A stretch of 64,000 nt of DNA from CAYVQF01 sp964454015 (lineage in GTDB: Bacteria; Myxococcota_A; Bradymonadia; UBA4248). Position numbers and translations under genes: made by a program. Below are positions 19,906 through 28,740 of the stretch, one piece after another. Location of the stretch: assembly GCA_964454015.1 (NCBI GenBank), contig CAYVQF010000024.1, positions 1 through 64,000 on the forward strand. The letters are read 5' to 3'. Below the pieces are notes generated by a model that worked only from the letters and a program-made list of their open reading frames with translations, had not been told where the DNA came from and did no database searches. Positions within the stretch are counted from its first letter, which is position 1. Each line of letters starts with the position of its first letter.

Positions 19906-20879
19906 TGCTGACACGCGAACAGCTCCAGCGCGCTGCGAGCGACACCGGCTTCCCCATCGACGCGCTCGAGAAGGTGTCGATGCTGGTCCGGCTGCTCAAC
20001 CTGATGGCCGCGCACCCGTTCCTGGGGCCGCGCGTTGCGCTCAAGGGCGGGACGGCGCTTAACCTCTTCGTGTTCGAGCTCCCCCGGCTGTCGGTCGACG
20101 TCGACGTGAACTACATCGGCGCCGCCGATCGCGAGACGATGATGGCCGATCGCACGAAGCTCGACGCGGCGCTGGCGCAGGTTGCGTCTCGCCTCGGCCT
20201 GACCGTGAAGCGCGCGCCCGGCGAGCACGCCGGAGGCAAGTGGCGGCTATCGTACACTTCCGCGTTCGGGCGCCCGGCGATCATCGAGGTCGACGTCAAC
20301 TACATGCTCCGTGTCCCGCTCTGGGACGCGGCGCCGCAGGATTCCCAGGAGTTCCTTGGTGACCGCGCGAAACGCTTCAACCTGCTCGACCCCCACGAGC
20401 TAGCGGCGGGGAAGCTCGCGGCGCTGATCGCTCGCGGTGCGAGCCGAGACCTCTTCGACGCCCGCGAGCTACTCGCGCGCGACACCTTCGACCGAGACAA
20501 GCTGCGCCTCGCCTTCGTGGTCTACGGCGGGATCAACCGCGTCGACTGGAGGACCGTATCCGCCTCCGCCGTGACGACGAAGGCCTTTGACGTGAAGCGG
20601 CAGCTCTTGCCGATGCTCCGGCAGGACATCCGGCCCGCAGACGGTGACGTCGAGCGGTGGACCTCGACGCTCATCGACGAGACGCGTGCATTGCTCAGCG
20701 CCGTCCTCCCGCTGACCGAAGACGAAGCCCGCTTTCTCGAGCGCCTCAACGGCGACGGAGAGATCGAGGCGGCGCTGCTCACCACCGACAGCGAGCTCCA
20801 GCGCCGCATCGCGGCAAGCCCGGGGCTACAGTGGAAGGCGTTGAACGTGAAGAAGCACGCCACCGGCCTGGACGATTAG
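19905..20879 (+). CDS. abiEii: AbiEii nucleotidyltransferase toxin
   Basis: 324 residues. The nucleotidyltransferase core is clear: K47-G-G-T50 in ALKGGTALNLF and S63-x-D65-x-D67 in RLSVDVDVNYIG, as in the AbiEii/DUF1814 family. A later block, FNLLDPHELAAGKLAALIARGASRDLFDA, with a conserved Lys and Arg-Asp, completes the family pattern. Characterised AbiEii toxins use nucleotides to inactivate growth targets such as tRNA and cause abortive phage resistance. AGGAGG lies immediately upstream, inside the antitoxin gene, and the stop-start overlap (TGATG) couples translation. The full length suggests it is intact. Confidence 0.9.
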   Translation: MLTREQLQRAASDTGFPIDALEKVSMLVRLLNLMAAHPFLGPRVALKGGTALNLFVFELPRLSVDVDVNYIGAADRETMMADRTKLDAALAQVASRLGLTVKRAPGEHAGGKWRLSYTSAFGRPAIIEVDVNYMLRVPLWDAAPQDSQEFLGDRAKRFNLLDPHELAAGKLAALIARGASRDLFDARELLARDTFDRDKLRLAFVVYGGINRVDWRTVSASAVTTKAFDVKRQLLPMLRQDIRPADGDVERWTSTLIDETRALLSAVLPLTEDEARFLERLNGDGEIEAALLTTDSELQRRIAASPGLQWKALNVKKHATGLDD

Positions 20880-20907
20880 GCCCAGCGAACATGCAGGTGC
20901 TTGAGCC

Positions 20908-21468
20908 ATGACCAAGACCGACGAGGATGCTCCGGATTCCCAGCCGTCGCGACCGCGGTCGACGACGGACGACGACGGACGTCATGGCCCCAAGACAACC
21001 TCTGGCTATGCGCTAACCGCAGCGGAACGGTGCCAGATCGCGCAGGTTGTGACGTCTCGCGAGATTCGAGACAAGTCTCCCAAGCAGGGCGCGCCTACCC
21101 TCGCCGACCGCGGCGAGACCATCGCATTGAAGTCGAGCTTTTATCGCGTTGTGCGGATACAGGGCATGGTGCGTCATCGCGAGTCCAGCAGGGCACCCAC
21201 AGCTCGGCCACGGGCCCTCGAGGCCGACGGGCCCAATCGCATCTTCATCGTAGGTAGCGTGCTTCGTCGCGTGGTACAACCACCGCCACCTACACAGCGG
21301 CAATCCCTTCGTCATACCCGCAGACCGCCAGGCTGGAATCAATTACGACGCCCTTGCGAGACGGCAGCGAGCCATGAGGAGGCGCGAAGGCGTCACCCAG
21401 AGCGATGGAGTGGCCAAGCTCGAGACTGGACACCCACCAAGGTTGCCTTCCTCAAAACGGACGCCAAC
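20908..21468 (+). pseudogene. decayed IS3-family transposase
   Basis: The first part reads GRHGPKTTSGYALTAAER, then SFYRVVRIQGMVRHR and ALEADGPNRIF, matching the region of IS3-type OrfB up to the start of its integrase core. The next recognisable piece is in another frame (FVAWYNHRHLHSG and FVIPADRQAG, from about 21259). The final piece, RRHPERWSGQARDW, returns to the first frame. The section holding the DDE catalytic residues, roughly 90 codons, is deleted. No intact terminal inverted repeats were found. The element is dead and probably helped move the AbiE genes here. Confidence 0.8.
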
Positions 21469-21566
21469 ACACTCTGGGGGCTGCTTTGCGTGATGTTGCT
21501 TGAGACCAAGAAACCCGACAACTATCTTGACACCCACCGTCTTTCCAGGCCAAGCGCCGTGGCCGA

Positions 21567-21585
21567 GTGGTGGGCCATGCCGCTT
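21567..21585. repeat. 19-bp direct repeat, right copy
   Basis: Identical to 18827-18845. It abuts the stop codon of the intact outer-membrane-protein gene, so here it is native 3' flanking sequence. The left copy is therefore probably the derived one. Confidence 0.7.
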
Positions 21586-22350
21586 TCAAAAAAAGTAGGC
21601 CGCGCCCAGGCTCAGGCCGATGAAGGTGGCCATGGCGTCGAGGTTCTTGTCTAGCCCGTCGGAGCCTTCCGTGCCGACGAGGAAAGAGAACTCCAGGCCC
21701 ATGCGCAACTGCACGGCGCTGCCGATGAAGTAGGTCGCTGCCGCCGACAGGGAGGTGACGAAACCGCCCGTGGTGGTCTTCTCGTTGACCTCGATGGGAT
21801 CGCTCAAGAGGTCCACGGGATCGATGAGCACCATGCGCTCGCTCGATCCTACGTAGCCGCCCAGGCTGACCCCGCCGATGAGCCCAAAGCGCTCGCTGAG
21901 AGGCAAGTGATAGCGCGCCGCCGCCTCGAAGAGCCAACCCAGCTCGCTGACCAGATCGCCATCGTCTCGCGTCAGGCCGCGGCTGAAGCCGCCAATGTCC
22001 AGGGCCAGCTCGAAGTGGTCAAAGAGGAAGTAACCAATGGACGGGGAGAAGCGGAAGAAGAGGGTCGCGTTGCTGGCCTCGCCGCCGTTCATCAGCTCGT
22101 TGCTGGCGTGGGTATAATGAAAAGCCGTGCGGCCACTCACCACCCAGGTGTTGGCCTTGCCGTGCACCTCGGCCGGGGCGACCCGCTTGGGTGGATCGGG
22201 GCACTTGGTCGCCGCTGCCGTCGCCGGGCGCGATTCAGCTTGCAGACCGTGGCGTTGTTCGTAGGCCTCGAAGGGATTGGGCTGGGCCGAGGCGTGGCCG
22301 GCCGACAGCAGGAGGGCGCTGCAGACGAGGCCCAAGGTGATGCGTCCCAT
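21586..22350 (-). CDS. outer-membrane beta-barrel protein
   Basis: 254 residues from ATG 22350. The signal peptide ends near SAGHASA. A linker with one Cys (ATKCPDPPKR) precedes eight or so amphipathic strands (FSPSIGYFLFDHFELALDIGG, GLIGGVSLGGYVGS). The protein closes with GLSLGAAYFF, the terminal Phe expected by the BAM machinery. The size suits an OmpA/OprF-like eight-strand barrel. Starts upstream (22416) are in frame but overlap the end of the OmpA-like gene. Part of this gene is repeated at 18854-18949. It is the last gene of the leftward envelope cluster. Confidence 0.8.
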   Translation of the reverse strand: MGRITLGLVCSALLLSAGHASAQPNPFEAYEQRHGLQAESRPATAAATKCPDPPKRVAPAEVHGKANTWVVSGRTAFHYTHASNELMNGGEASNATLFFRFSPSIGYFLFDHFELALDIGGFSRGLTRDDGDLVSELGWLFEAAARYHLPLSERFGLIGGVSLGGYVGSSERMVLIDPVDLLSDPIEVNEKTTTGGFVTSLSAAATYFIGSAVQLRMGLEFSFLVGTEGSDGLDKNLDAMATFIGLSLGAAYFF

Positions 22351-22412
22351 GGTGGTGACTCCGTTGTTGGCTGGCAGAGCGTGCCGCGTCGCGTGTGACA
22401 TGAAGCGATACC

Positions 22413-24905
22413 TCATGGGCGCGTCTCGATGTGGATCTCGACCCGGCGATTGAGCTCGCGCCCTTCCGCGGTGTCGTTGTTGGCGATAGGTGACTCGGGG
22501 CCGCGGCCTTCGGTCTGGATGAGGCGCGCGTCGATACCACGGCGCACCAGGTCGTCTCTGACGCGTTTGGCCCGGGTGAGAGAGATCTCCTGGTTGCGCC
22601 GCAAAGACCCAGAGCTATCGGTGTAACCCACGACGCGCACGCTCACCAGGAGGTCCGTGTTGGCTTGCAGGGTCTTGACCAGGTCATCGAGGGAGGCCAA
22701 AGACTCCGGGACGATGTCGTTGCCGCCGACGGCAAACTTGATGCGCGGCGAGAGCGCCAGGCGGTTGCCCTCGCGGGTGATCCGGCTCACCTCGGCGGGG
22801 ATGCGGAAGGTGGGGGCTTCGATGCGTTCGAGGGCCCGGATCTCCTCCAGCGCCTGCTCGGCGAGGGTCAGGGCGCGGTCGTGGTTCTGTCCCCCTTGCT
22901 CGCTGCGAGCGTCCTCGCGCAGAGCCGTGGCGCGCAGCCAGCGGCCTTGGTCGCGCGCGCCGCATTGCTCACGCTCACACAGGGCGTAGGCCACCTCCAG
23001 CTCGCGCAGGGTGTCTTGGGTCGCTTGGCGCTGTGCTTCGAGGGCGGCCGCGGCGCGCGCCTCTTCTTCCGCATCCAGGGCCAGCCGTTGCGCCTCGGCG
23101 GCGCGTTCGGCTTCGAGCTGCGCGCGCTCGGCGGCGCTCATGCGGCTCTCGGCGCGGCTGACGATCTTCTGGTAAGAGAGGGCCGCCTCCTGGGCGTAGC
23201 GGCCCGATGCGGCGTATTGGCCTTGGTGCCAGGCGCGCCGCGACGACTCGATGAGCTGGTCGCCGAGCTCCAACTCCCCTTTGTCGGCGTCTTGGGCCAA
23301 GTTCAGCGCGCGGTCGCGCAAGGCGAGGGCGTCCACCACCTGGCCGTAGGCCGGGCGCCAGCTCGGGTCGAGGTCGAGGGATCCGGCGCTCGCCGGTCCA
23401 TCGCTCAGGCTCTCGAAGGCGAAGGTGGCTTGGGTGGCCAAGGTCGCGGCCGTGTCATAGGCGCCGCGGTCGAACTCGGCCAGGCTCTGTTTGAGCAGGC
23501 CCGAGCCGGTCATGTAGGCCTGGGCGTTGGCATGGCCCATGGCGCGGCCGCTCGCCTCGCGGGCCGTAGTGATACGGCGCAAGGCCTCGTTCTTGTTCCC
23601 GCTCGTGCTGCGCCCGTCGCTGGTTGGCGCGGCGGCCGTTGTGGCGGCGGTTTTCGCCGGGGCGCTGGGGCTGCCTGCGGCCGCGCGGGCCGCGGCGAGG
23701 TCCGTGACGATGGCCGTCACGTCCTCGGCGAGGAGCTGGGCGCGGTCACATTGCCCACTCGTTTGGGCCGCCGTGGCCTTGCGCAAGGCTTCGGTGGCCC
23801 GCTCGCGCCGCTGCCGCTGCGCCTCCGTGAGCTGGTCAGGGCGTAGCGCGTCGAGCTGCTTCTGCGCCCGCTGGACGGCGCCTTTGGCGGCGGTGCAGTC
23901 GCCGCTGCTCGCCTGCTTGCCGGCGCTGCTGGTCTCGCGCAAGAGGGTTTCGTAACGCTGGATGGCTTGCTTGGCCAGGGGCGCCGCGCTGAGGCCGTCT
24001 CCCTCGGCGAGGGTGGCCTTGGCGGCGGTGGTAAAGGTGTCGGCTTCGGCGACCCTGGGATCGGCGGCGAGGTCGGCCCTGGCCTTGACCTGGGCTTGGA
24101 GCGCCTCGGCGCTGCGCACCAGGCTCTCGGGGCTGGGCGTGTCGCTGGCGGCGGCGGCGCGTGGGGAAGCGACGGGGGCTTTGGTGGCGGCCACTGGAGC
24201 AACGCCCGTGGCGGCGTCGGGGTCATCGCGCAGGCAGGCGTTGAAGCGCTCACTGGCTCGGATGGTGACCTCGAAAGCGAGGGCGTAGGCGCCGACGTCG
24301 AGCTGTTCCTGCGCCAGGTCCACCAGGGCCGAGTACTCGCGGAAGGTGTTGGGGCAGCGTGCGTCGACGCGCAGGCCCAAGGCCTCGGCGCGGGCCATCT
24401 TCGCTTTGAAGACCGAGTCCCGGGCCATGGCCGCGAGGTCGCCGGTGGGACCGCGCTGCTTTGCTGAGGCGCGCTCAGTTTTCTGCTGTATCTCTGTGTC
24501 CGACGTGGGTGGATCCCAAGAGAGAGCGAGGCTGAGCCCTTGGGCTTCGGGAGGGGATGCCAGCGTGTCCGTGGCGTCTGGTGAGAGTGATTCTGAGAGG
24601 GCACGGGCGGCGTCCCGCGCGATGATGTGCTCAGCCGTGCGCAGGCGTTGGGTGGCCATGAGGCCGTGCAGCTCGGCCGTGAGGAGGCGCCGGTCTTGAT
24701 AGGCCGCTTCGCCGGCGACCAGGTGCTCCCGCGCTTCGGCGATGAGGCGCGGTTGGAAGAGCTCGTGTTCGTTGGCTTGGGGGCCGTGGATGGCCTCACG
24801 GGCTTGCTCTAGGGTCGCGGGTCGCGGCGGGGTGGCGCAAGCGAAGAGGGCCAGGGCGGCGACGGGAGCGAGGGCCAGGTGCAAGGTGTGGGTTGCAAAG
24901 GTCAT
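22413..24905 (-). CDS. OmpA-family lipoprotein with long helical stalk
   Basis: 830 residues. The leader ends at ALFAC, and AGGAGA precedes ATG 24905. Residues of about 20-80 resemble DUF4398 (ATLEQAREAIHGP, FQPRLIAEAREHL). A long Ala/Gln/Arg-rich helical region with several TPR-like or DUF4398-like repeats follows, to about residue 700. The C-terminal 110 residues are an OmpA peptidoglycan-binding domain (NDIVPESLASLDDL, VGYTDSSGSLRRNQEISLTR, RVRDDLVRRGI, GRELNRRVEI). It probably ties the outer membrane to the cell wall through an extended stalk. It starts one base after the stop of the small lipoprotein gene, so the two are co-translated. Confidence 0.88.
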   Translation of the reverse strand: MTFATHTLHLALAPVAALALFACATPPRPATLEQAREAIHGPQANEHELFQPRLIAEAREHLVAGEAAYQDRRLLTAELHGLMATQRLRTAEHIIARDAARALSESLSPDATDTLASPPEAQGLSLALSWDPPTSDTEIQQKTERASAKQRGPTGDLAAMARDSVFKAKMARAEALGLRVDARCPNTFREYSALVDLAQEQLDVGAYALAFEVTIRASERFNACLRDDPDAATGVAPVAATKAPVASPRAAAASDTPSPESLVRSAEALQAQVKARADLAADPRVAEADTFTTAAKATLAEGDGLSAAPLAKQAIQRYETLLRETSSAGKQASSGDCTAAKGAVQRAQKQLDALRPDQLTEAQRQRRERATEALRKATAAQTSGQCDRAQLLAEDVTAIVTDLAAARAAAGSPSAPAKTAATTAAAPTSDGRSTSGNKNEALRRITTAREASGRAMGHANAQAYMTGSGLLKQSLAEFDRGAYDTAATLATQATFAFESLSDGPASAGSLDLDPSWRPAYGQVVDALALRDRALNLAQDADKGELELGDQLIESSRRAWHQGQYAASGRYAQEAALSYQKIVSRAESRMSAAERAQLEAERAAEAQRLALDAEEEARAAAALEAQRQATQDTLRELEVAYALCEREQCGARDQGRWLRATALREDARSEQGGQNHDRALTLAEQALEEIRALERIEAPTFRIPAEVSRITREGNRLALSPRIKFAVGGNDIVPESLASLDDLVKTLQANTDLLVSVRVVGYTDSSGSLRRNQEISLTRAKRVRDDLVRRGIDARLIQTEGRGPESPIANNDTAEGRELNRRVEIHIETRP

Positions 24906-24906
24906 C

Positions 24907-25317
24907 TCATTCTCCTCCCTGGTCGTAGCCCCAGTAGGTGGCGCCGTCGGGGCCGAGCTCACCCTGGCGTGCGCGCAGGCGCGCCTCGGCTTGGCGGCGG
25001 GCGAAGTAGGCGCGGAGCATCTCGATCTGTCCCTCGGCTGCGGCCACCAGCAAGGCGTGCGCGCTGTGGTCGGCGGCGTCAGGGTTCTGGGCCAGGGCCG
25101 CGCGCTGGATCAGCTCGCGCGCGACGATGAGCTCCGCTGGGACCTCTTCGGCGTAGGGGTTGGCTTCGAGGGCGGTCAGGGCGGTCATGAGATCGACCTG
25201 GTGCTGGGTCTGATCCGAGAAGAGGGGCACTTGGCCAGCGCTGCTGCCGCCGCAGGCGCTCAGGAGCGTGGCGAGCAAGGCCAGGAGGGGGACCACGCGA
25301 AGGGGGGTTGGGGACAT
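24907..25317 (-). CDS. DUF4398-like small lipoprotein
   Basis: 136 residues from ATG 25317, with GGAGAG upstream; the ATG at 25329 is an alternative. The leader ends at LLSAC. The mature part is helical (DLMTALTALEANPYAEEVPA, ELIVARELIQRAALAQ, AEGQIEMLRAYFARRQAEARL), like DUF4398 proteins that often precede OmpA-type genes. Here it lies one base upstream of just such a gene, so a joint envelope role is likely. It could pair with the DUF4398-like N-terminus of that partner. Confidence 0.7.
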   Translation of the reverse strand: MSPTPLRVVPLLALLATLLSACGGSSAGQVPLFSDQTQHQVDLMTALTALEANPYAEEVPAELIVARELIQRAALAQNPDAADHSAHALLVAAAEGQIEMLRAYFARRQAEARLRARQGELGPDGATYWGYDQGGE

Positions 25318-25341
25318 GACTCTCTCCACAAGGCGAGCGGT

Positions 25342-26967
25342 TCAGAAGAGGGCGTGTTGCAGGCGCAACGAGACGTTTTGCATGATCTGGAGCTTGTCGA
25401 GCTGGGCGTCGTCGTGGTGCAAGACGGCGTTGTAAATGAGGGATGCCCAGCCGTTGAGGCGCAGGGAGGCGAGCCCATCGAAGCGGAAGAGGGGGCGCAG
25501 GGCGTCGTCCTTCCAGATCTGCTGATAGGGGACGAAGGCGTCGACCACGGCGCGGATGGCGATGAGGCGACCCAGGCGGAGGCCCAGCTCGGCGCTGCCC
25601 TCGGCGCCGGCGTACCACTGGTCCTCGAGGCGTTGCGCCATGACCAGGCCCTCGTCCTCAGCGGTGATGACGCGGCCATTGCCGAAGAAGGCCCAGCGCA
25701 GGGCAGGGCCGGCGCGCACGATGAAGGTGAAGACGTCCGTGTCCACCGGGCTGAGGAGCAGGCCAGCGCCGCTTTGGAGGTAGAGAGGGGCAAAAGCCCG
25801 CAGCAACTGCACTTCGTCGTCCGCGTCGAAGGCGCGGGTCGTGCTGGTCTCGCCTTGCTGGGTGCGCAGCTCGCCGGCAGCGCCGGGATAGAAGTAGGTG
25901 GGGAAGATGGCCGTGTTGAGGGTGCCACGGCCGTAGAGACCGACGATGCGCGCGACCCGAAAACTGTAGAGCAGCTCCAGGGCCAGCTCGTCGCGCACCT
26001 TCTGCAAGGGGAGTTCTAGGCCAAGGACGGGGTCCAAGCCCAGCCATGACTCGGCGATTTTCATGGAGAAACGCAGCAAGTGAGGCCCCAGGTCCAGGCC
26101 CAATTCCAGGTCAGAGAAGGCTGAGGCCTGCAGACGCACCCCGTTGAAGGCGCTCACCTGATCGCGGCTGTGGCCAAAGACGAAGTCGCCGCCGACGATC
26201 CAGCGCAAGCGCAACCAATCATCCCGGCGCACCAGCTCGCCTGCGGCCAGCTCGGTGCGCAGCAGGGTGTCGCCGTCCACCACGAGACGGTAGCGCAGGA
26301 GCGCTCCCGGCCAGGTGGGGATGGTCACCACCCCTTCGCGGGCGTTGGGATCGGCGCCCAGGGCCAGGCGCACGGCCCCCCGCGGCACGAACCAGGTGGG
26401 GTGTGGCGTGCGCTGCGGGTCTGCAGCCGTCTGCGCTGGGCCAAAGACCTCACCCGTGGCCGTGTCCCGCATCACGTAGGTCACCGCCACGGGGTAGCCA
26501 TCGCGGTCCATGGCGCTGATCCGCAGCGCCGTATAAAAGGGCTCGACCACGGTGGTCTGGTTGGCCACGACCTTGGCCGCGACGGCCGGCCGATGGCGCA
26601 CTTCGCCATGCCCGGCATAGACGACGTAGTCTCCGGGCGGCAAGACGATGCGCGCGCCCGTCGCGCCGCTCGCCACCCGCGTGTCATCCCTGAAGACCAG
26701 CAGGGGCGGTTCGAGCTCGGCGCTGCTGAGCACGGGGACGAAGAGGGCGCCTTGGCCCAGGGGGAGTGGGGTCATGTCGCGGGCGAGCTGGTCTTCGGCG
26801 CTGAGCGGCTGCAGCAGCGGCGTTTGGGCCAAGGCGGGCGGGGTGGCGCAGAGGAGGGCAGACAGCAGCACGCCCCCCAGCAGGAGCCGTTGCCGGGCCA
26901 AGTGGCCGGCTCTGTTGCCGTGCCGACGCGGGTGGGTAAAGGGTGAACCAAGGAATCCAAGAGCCAT
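25342..26967 (-). CDS. secreted beta-barrel-like protein
   Basis: 541 residues from ATG 26967. The signal peptide is preceded by about 25 basic residues and ends near TPPALAQ. Residues of about 60-220 are a beta-rich soluble region (RIVLPPGDYVVYAGHGEV, VVTIPTWPGALLRYRLVVDG). From about 230 the pattern becomes alternating strands with aromatic girdles (DLELGLDLGPHLLRFSMK, FDGLASLRLNGWASLIYN) and the protein ends in Phe, so an outer-membrane barrel is likely. It sits 24 bp upstream of the DUF4398-like gene in the same direction and belongs to the envelope cluster. No specific family was recognised. Confidence 0.7.
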   Translation of the reverse strand: MALGFLGSPFTHPRRHGNRAGHLARQRLLLGGVLLSALLCATPPALAQTPLLQPLSAEDQLARDMTPLPLGQGALFVPVLSSAELEPPLLVFRDDTRVASGATGARIVLPPGDYVVYAGHGEVRHRPAVAAKVVANQTTVVEPFYTALRISAMDRDGYPVAVTYVMRDTATGEVFGPAQTAADPQRTPHPTWFVPRGAVRLALGADPNAREGVVTIPTWPGALLRYRLVVDGDTLLRTELAAGELVRRDDWLRLRWIVGGDFVFGHSRDQVSAFNGVRLQASAFSDLELGLDLGPHLLRFSMKIAESWLGLDPVLGLELPLQKVRDELALELLYSFRVARIVGLYGRGTLNTAIFPTYFYPGAAGELRTQQGETSTTRAFDADDEVQLLRAFAPLYLQSGAGLLLSPVDTDVFTFIVRAGPALRWAFFGNGRVITAEDEGLVMAQRLEDQWYAGAEGSAELGLRLGRLIAIRAVVDAFVPYQQIWKDDALRPLFRFDGLASLRLNGWASLIYNAVLHHDDAQLDKLQIMQNVSLRLQHALF

Positions 26968-27029
26968 GGCTTCGTCCTCGAGGTGAAGAACGGGCAAATT
27001 CTGGAAGGGCCATGCCCTGCGGCGCATGG

Positions 27030-27770
27030 TCAGCGCAAGGCGAAGGCGCGGACCTGCACCTTGGGCGGTGCGTCGACGCTCAGATCGGTGTTCAAGAGGG
27101 AGAGGACGATGGCTTTGCCCTCGCGCACGTTGACCACCCCTGAAGACGCGGCGTCGCTCATGCGCAGCGGGATGCCCTCTCCGGGCAGCTCGCCGGCACG
27201 GTAGACCTGCACCACCGCCCGCTCACCGGCGCTGAGGAGGGTGTAGGCCGAAGCGGCACCGAAGTCGACACCCGCCGCGACCAGGGCGCTGTTGACGTAG
27301 ACATCGACGGGGATGGCCTGGCGCTCGCCGCCGGTGGCCTGTTCGGTCAAGAAGTTGACCACTTGAATGGCGGCACGCTGGGCCGGGATGCTCTCGGGCT
27401 CGCCTTCGCCGTAGTGGCGAATGTAGACGGTGCTGGTGTCGCCGGGGCGCTGAAAAATCCCGATCAGATAGGTCTGCTCACCAAAGGTGAGCTCGGCCGA
27501 GGCCAGCTCCAAGCTCGCCCCACGGGCGCGAACCGTCACGGTGTGGGTCCCCGTGCCGATCTCCCGCACCTGGGAAGTGTCGATGGTGTTCGAGGTGGCC
27601 TCGCCCACGCGCTTGCCGTCGATGAAGATCTCCAGCGGCCCTTGGGTGTAGAGTTGGTGCGCAAAGAAGAGACGGGCCCGCGGGCTGCTCCCCTCGTCAT
27701 CGCAGGCGATGGCCGTGAGGCCGAAGGTGAGGCTAAAGGTGAGCGCAGCTAAGATGCGGCTTCGCAACAT
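27030..27770 (-). CDS. DUF4397-like lipoprotein
   Basis: 246 residues from ATG 27770. The leader ends at LTAIAC, followed by DDE. The repeated pattern of ARLFFAHQ, PLEIFIDGKRVGE, THTVTVRARGA, then IQVVNFLTE, IPVDVYVNSALVAAGVDFG and RAVVQVYRAG matches DUF4397, an Ig-like secreted domain that typically begins with a V-R-x-x-H/N block and a x-V-D-V-Y-x-x-G strand. Two such domains fit here. The earlier ATG codons, back to 27956, add non-coding-like sequence. It is the first gene of the leftward cluster ending at 21586, although 62 bp separate it from the next gene. Confidence 0.7.
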   Translation of the reverse strand: MLRSRILAALTFSLTFGLTAIACDDEGSSPRARLFFAHQLYTQGPLEIFIDGKRVGEATSNTIDTSQVREIGTGTHTVTVRARGASLELASAELTFGEQTYLIGIFQRPGDTSTVYIRHYGEGEPESIPAQRAAIQVVNFLTEQATGGERQAIPVDVYVNSALVAAGVDFGAASAYTLLSAGERAVVQVYRAGELPGEGIPLRMSDAASSGVVNVREGKAIVLSLLNTDLSVDAPPKVQVRAFALR

Positions 27771-28027
27771 GGTGGCTCCAGCATTGAGGGGAAGGTCAGA
27801 AGCGGGGCTCATTGGCTGAGAATGAGGCCTTTTCACTTCCTGAAAGCATAGGGATCGCTTCGGTGTTTTGCAAAGGGCTAGGGGGTGGAAACGCTCAAAT
27901 ATACACAGCATGAGGCCTGAAAACGCGCCACGGCAGACAGCGACTGACACCCTCACCAGCCCCCAAAGGAGCCCGCGTGGGCGGCGGCTTGGCTACCTTC
28001 TTTTGCGGGGCGACGCCGTCGACCCTG

Positions 28028-28534
28028 TCAGCCGGGAGACGCCACCCACTCGGCCTGCAACTGGGCGCACCAAGCGCTGATCCGGCCCTCGCTCAGCTCC
28101 GGCTGGTTGTCCTCATCCAGCGGCAGACCCACGAAGCGACCGTCGACGAGGGCGCGTGATGCCGCAAATGCATAGCCCTCTGTGGGCCAGGTGCCCAGCA
28201 AGGTGACACCGAGGGGCGCGAGGGCTTCCCACAAGATCCCCAGGGCGTCCACGAAGGTGTCCCCATGTTCGTCGGCGTCGCCCGTGCCAAAGAGGGCCAC
28301 TCTGGGGAAAGTGCCCGCGGCGGAGGCGATGAGCCCGAGGTGGCGATCCCAGTCGTCCTGCAGATCCCCGTAGCCCCAGGTCGAAGCGCCGAGGATCAAC
28401 AGGTCTGCCGCCAAATCTTCTGGACGCGCCTGGGCCACGGAGAGCGCCTCCCCGCCCATACGCGCGGCGATGCGCTGCGCCGCTGCCGCCGTGTTGCCGC
28501 CCTCGCTGCCGTAAATCACCTTGACTGTTCCCAT
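28028..28534 (-). CDS. flavodoxin
   Basis: 168 residues, the length of a long-chain flavodoxin. The FMN phosphate loop GSEGGNTAAAAQRIA (from about residue 9), the aromatic loop ASTWGYGDLQDDWD and the second loop GTGDADEHGDTF match the FldA family. It carries single electrons in the cytoplasm between reductases and acceptors such as radical SAM enzymes. AGGAGGAGCGACCC precedes the ATG. The canonical loop is S/T-x-T-G-N-T, and here E-G-G replaces the usual T-x-G, a common variant. No reductase gene adjoins it. Three radical SAM or flavodoxin-type genes elsewhere in the window are possible users. Confidence 0.88.
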   Translation of the reverse strand: MGTVKVIYGSEGGNTAAAAQRIAARMGGEALSVAQARPEDLAADLLILGASTWGYGDLQDDWDRHLGLIASAAGTFPRVALFGTGDADEHGDTFVDALGILWEALAPLGVTLLGTWPTEGYAFAASRALVDGRFVGLPLDEDNQPELSEGRISAWCAQLQAEWVASPG

Positions 28535-28740
28535 GGGTCGCTCCTCCTGGGGCTGCGACGCGGCAAACGCGCGCGCGCAGCCACTTGCTCCGCAATCAGG
28601 AATCCTAATGCCGAAATGGTCGGCGTCAAGACACGCCGTCTGCCGGGTCGTGCCAGGGTGACAAGGCCACCCCGATTGGCTATAGGCCTGCGGTCGCTGG
28701 CCAAGCGCCAGCCGTTTTCCTCCTAAATGAGAGCCTCTTC

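Noticed and set aside
22665..23846. Plus-strand frame inside the OmpA-like gene
   Set aside because: Low-complexity Gly/Ala/Arg sequence antisense to a clear OmpA protein; no start signal.
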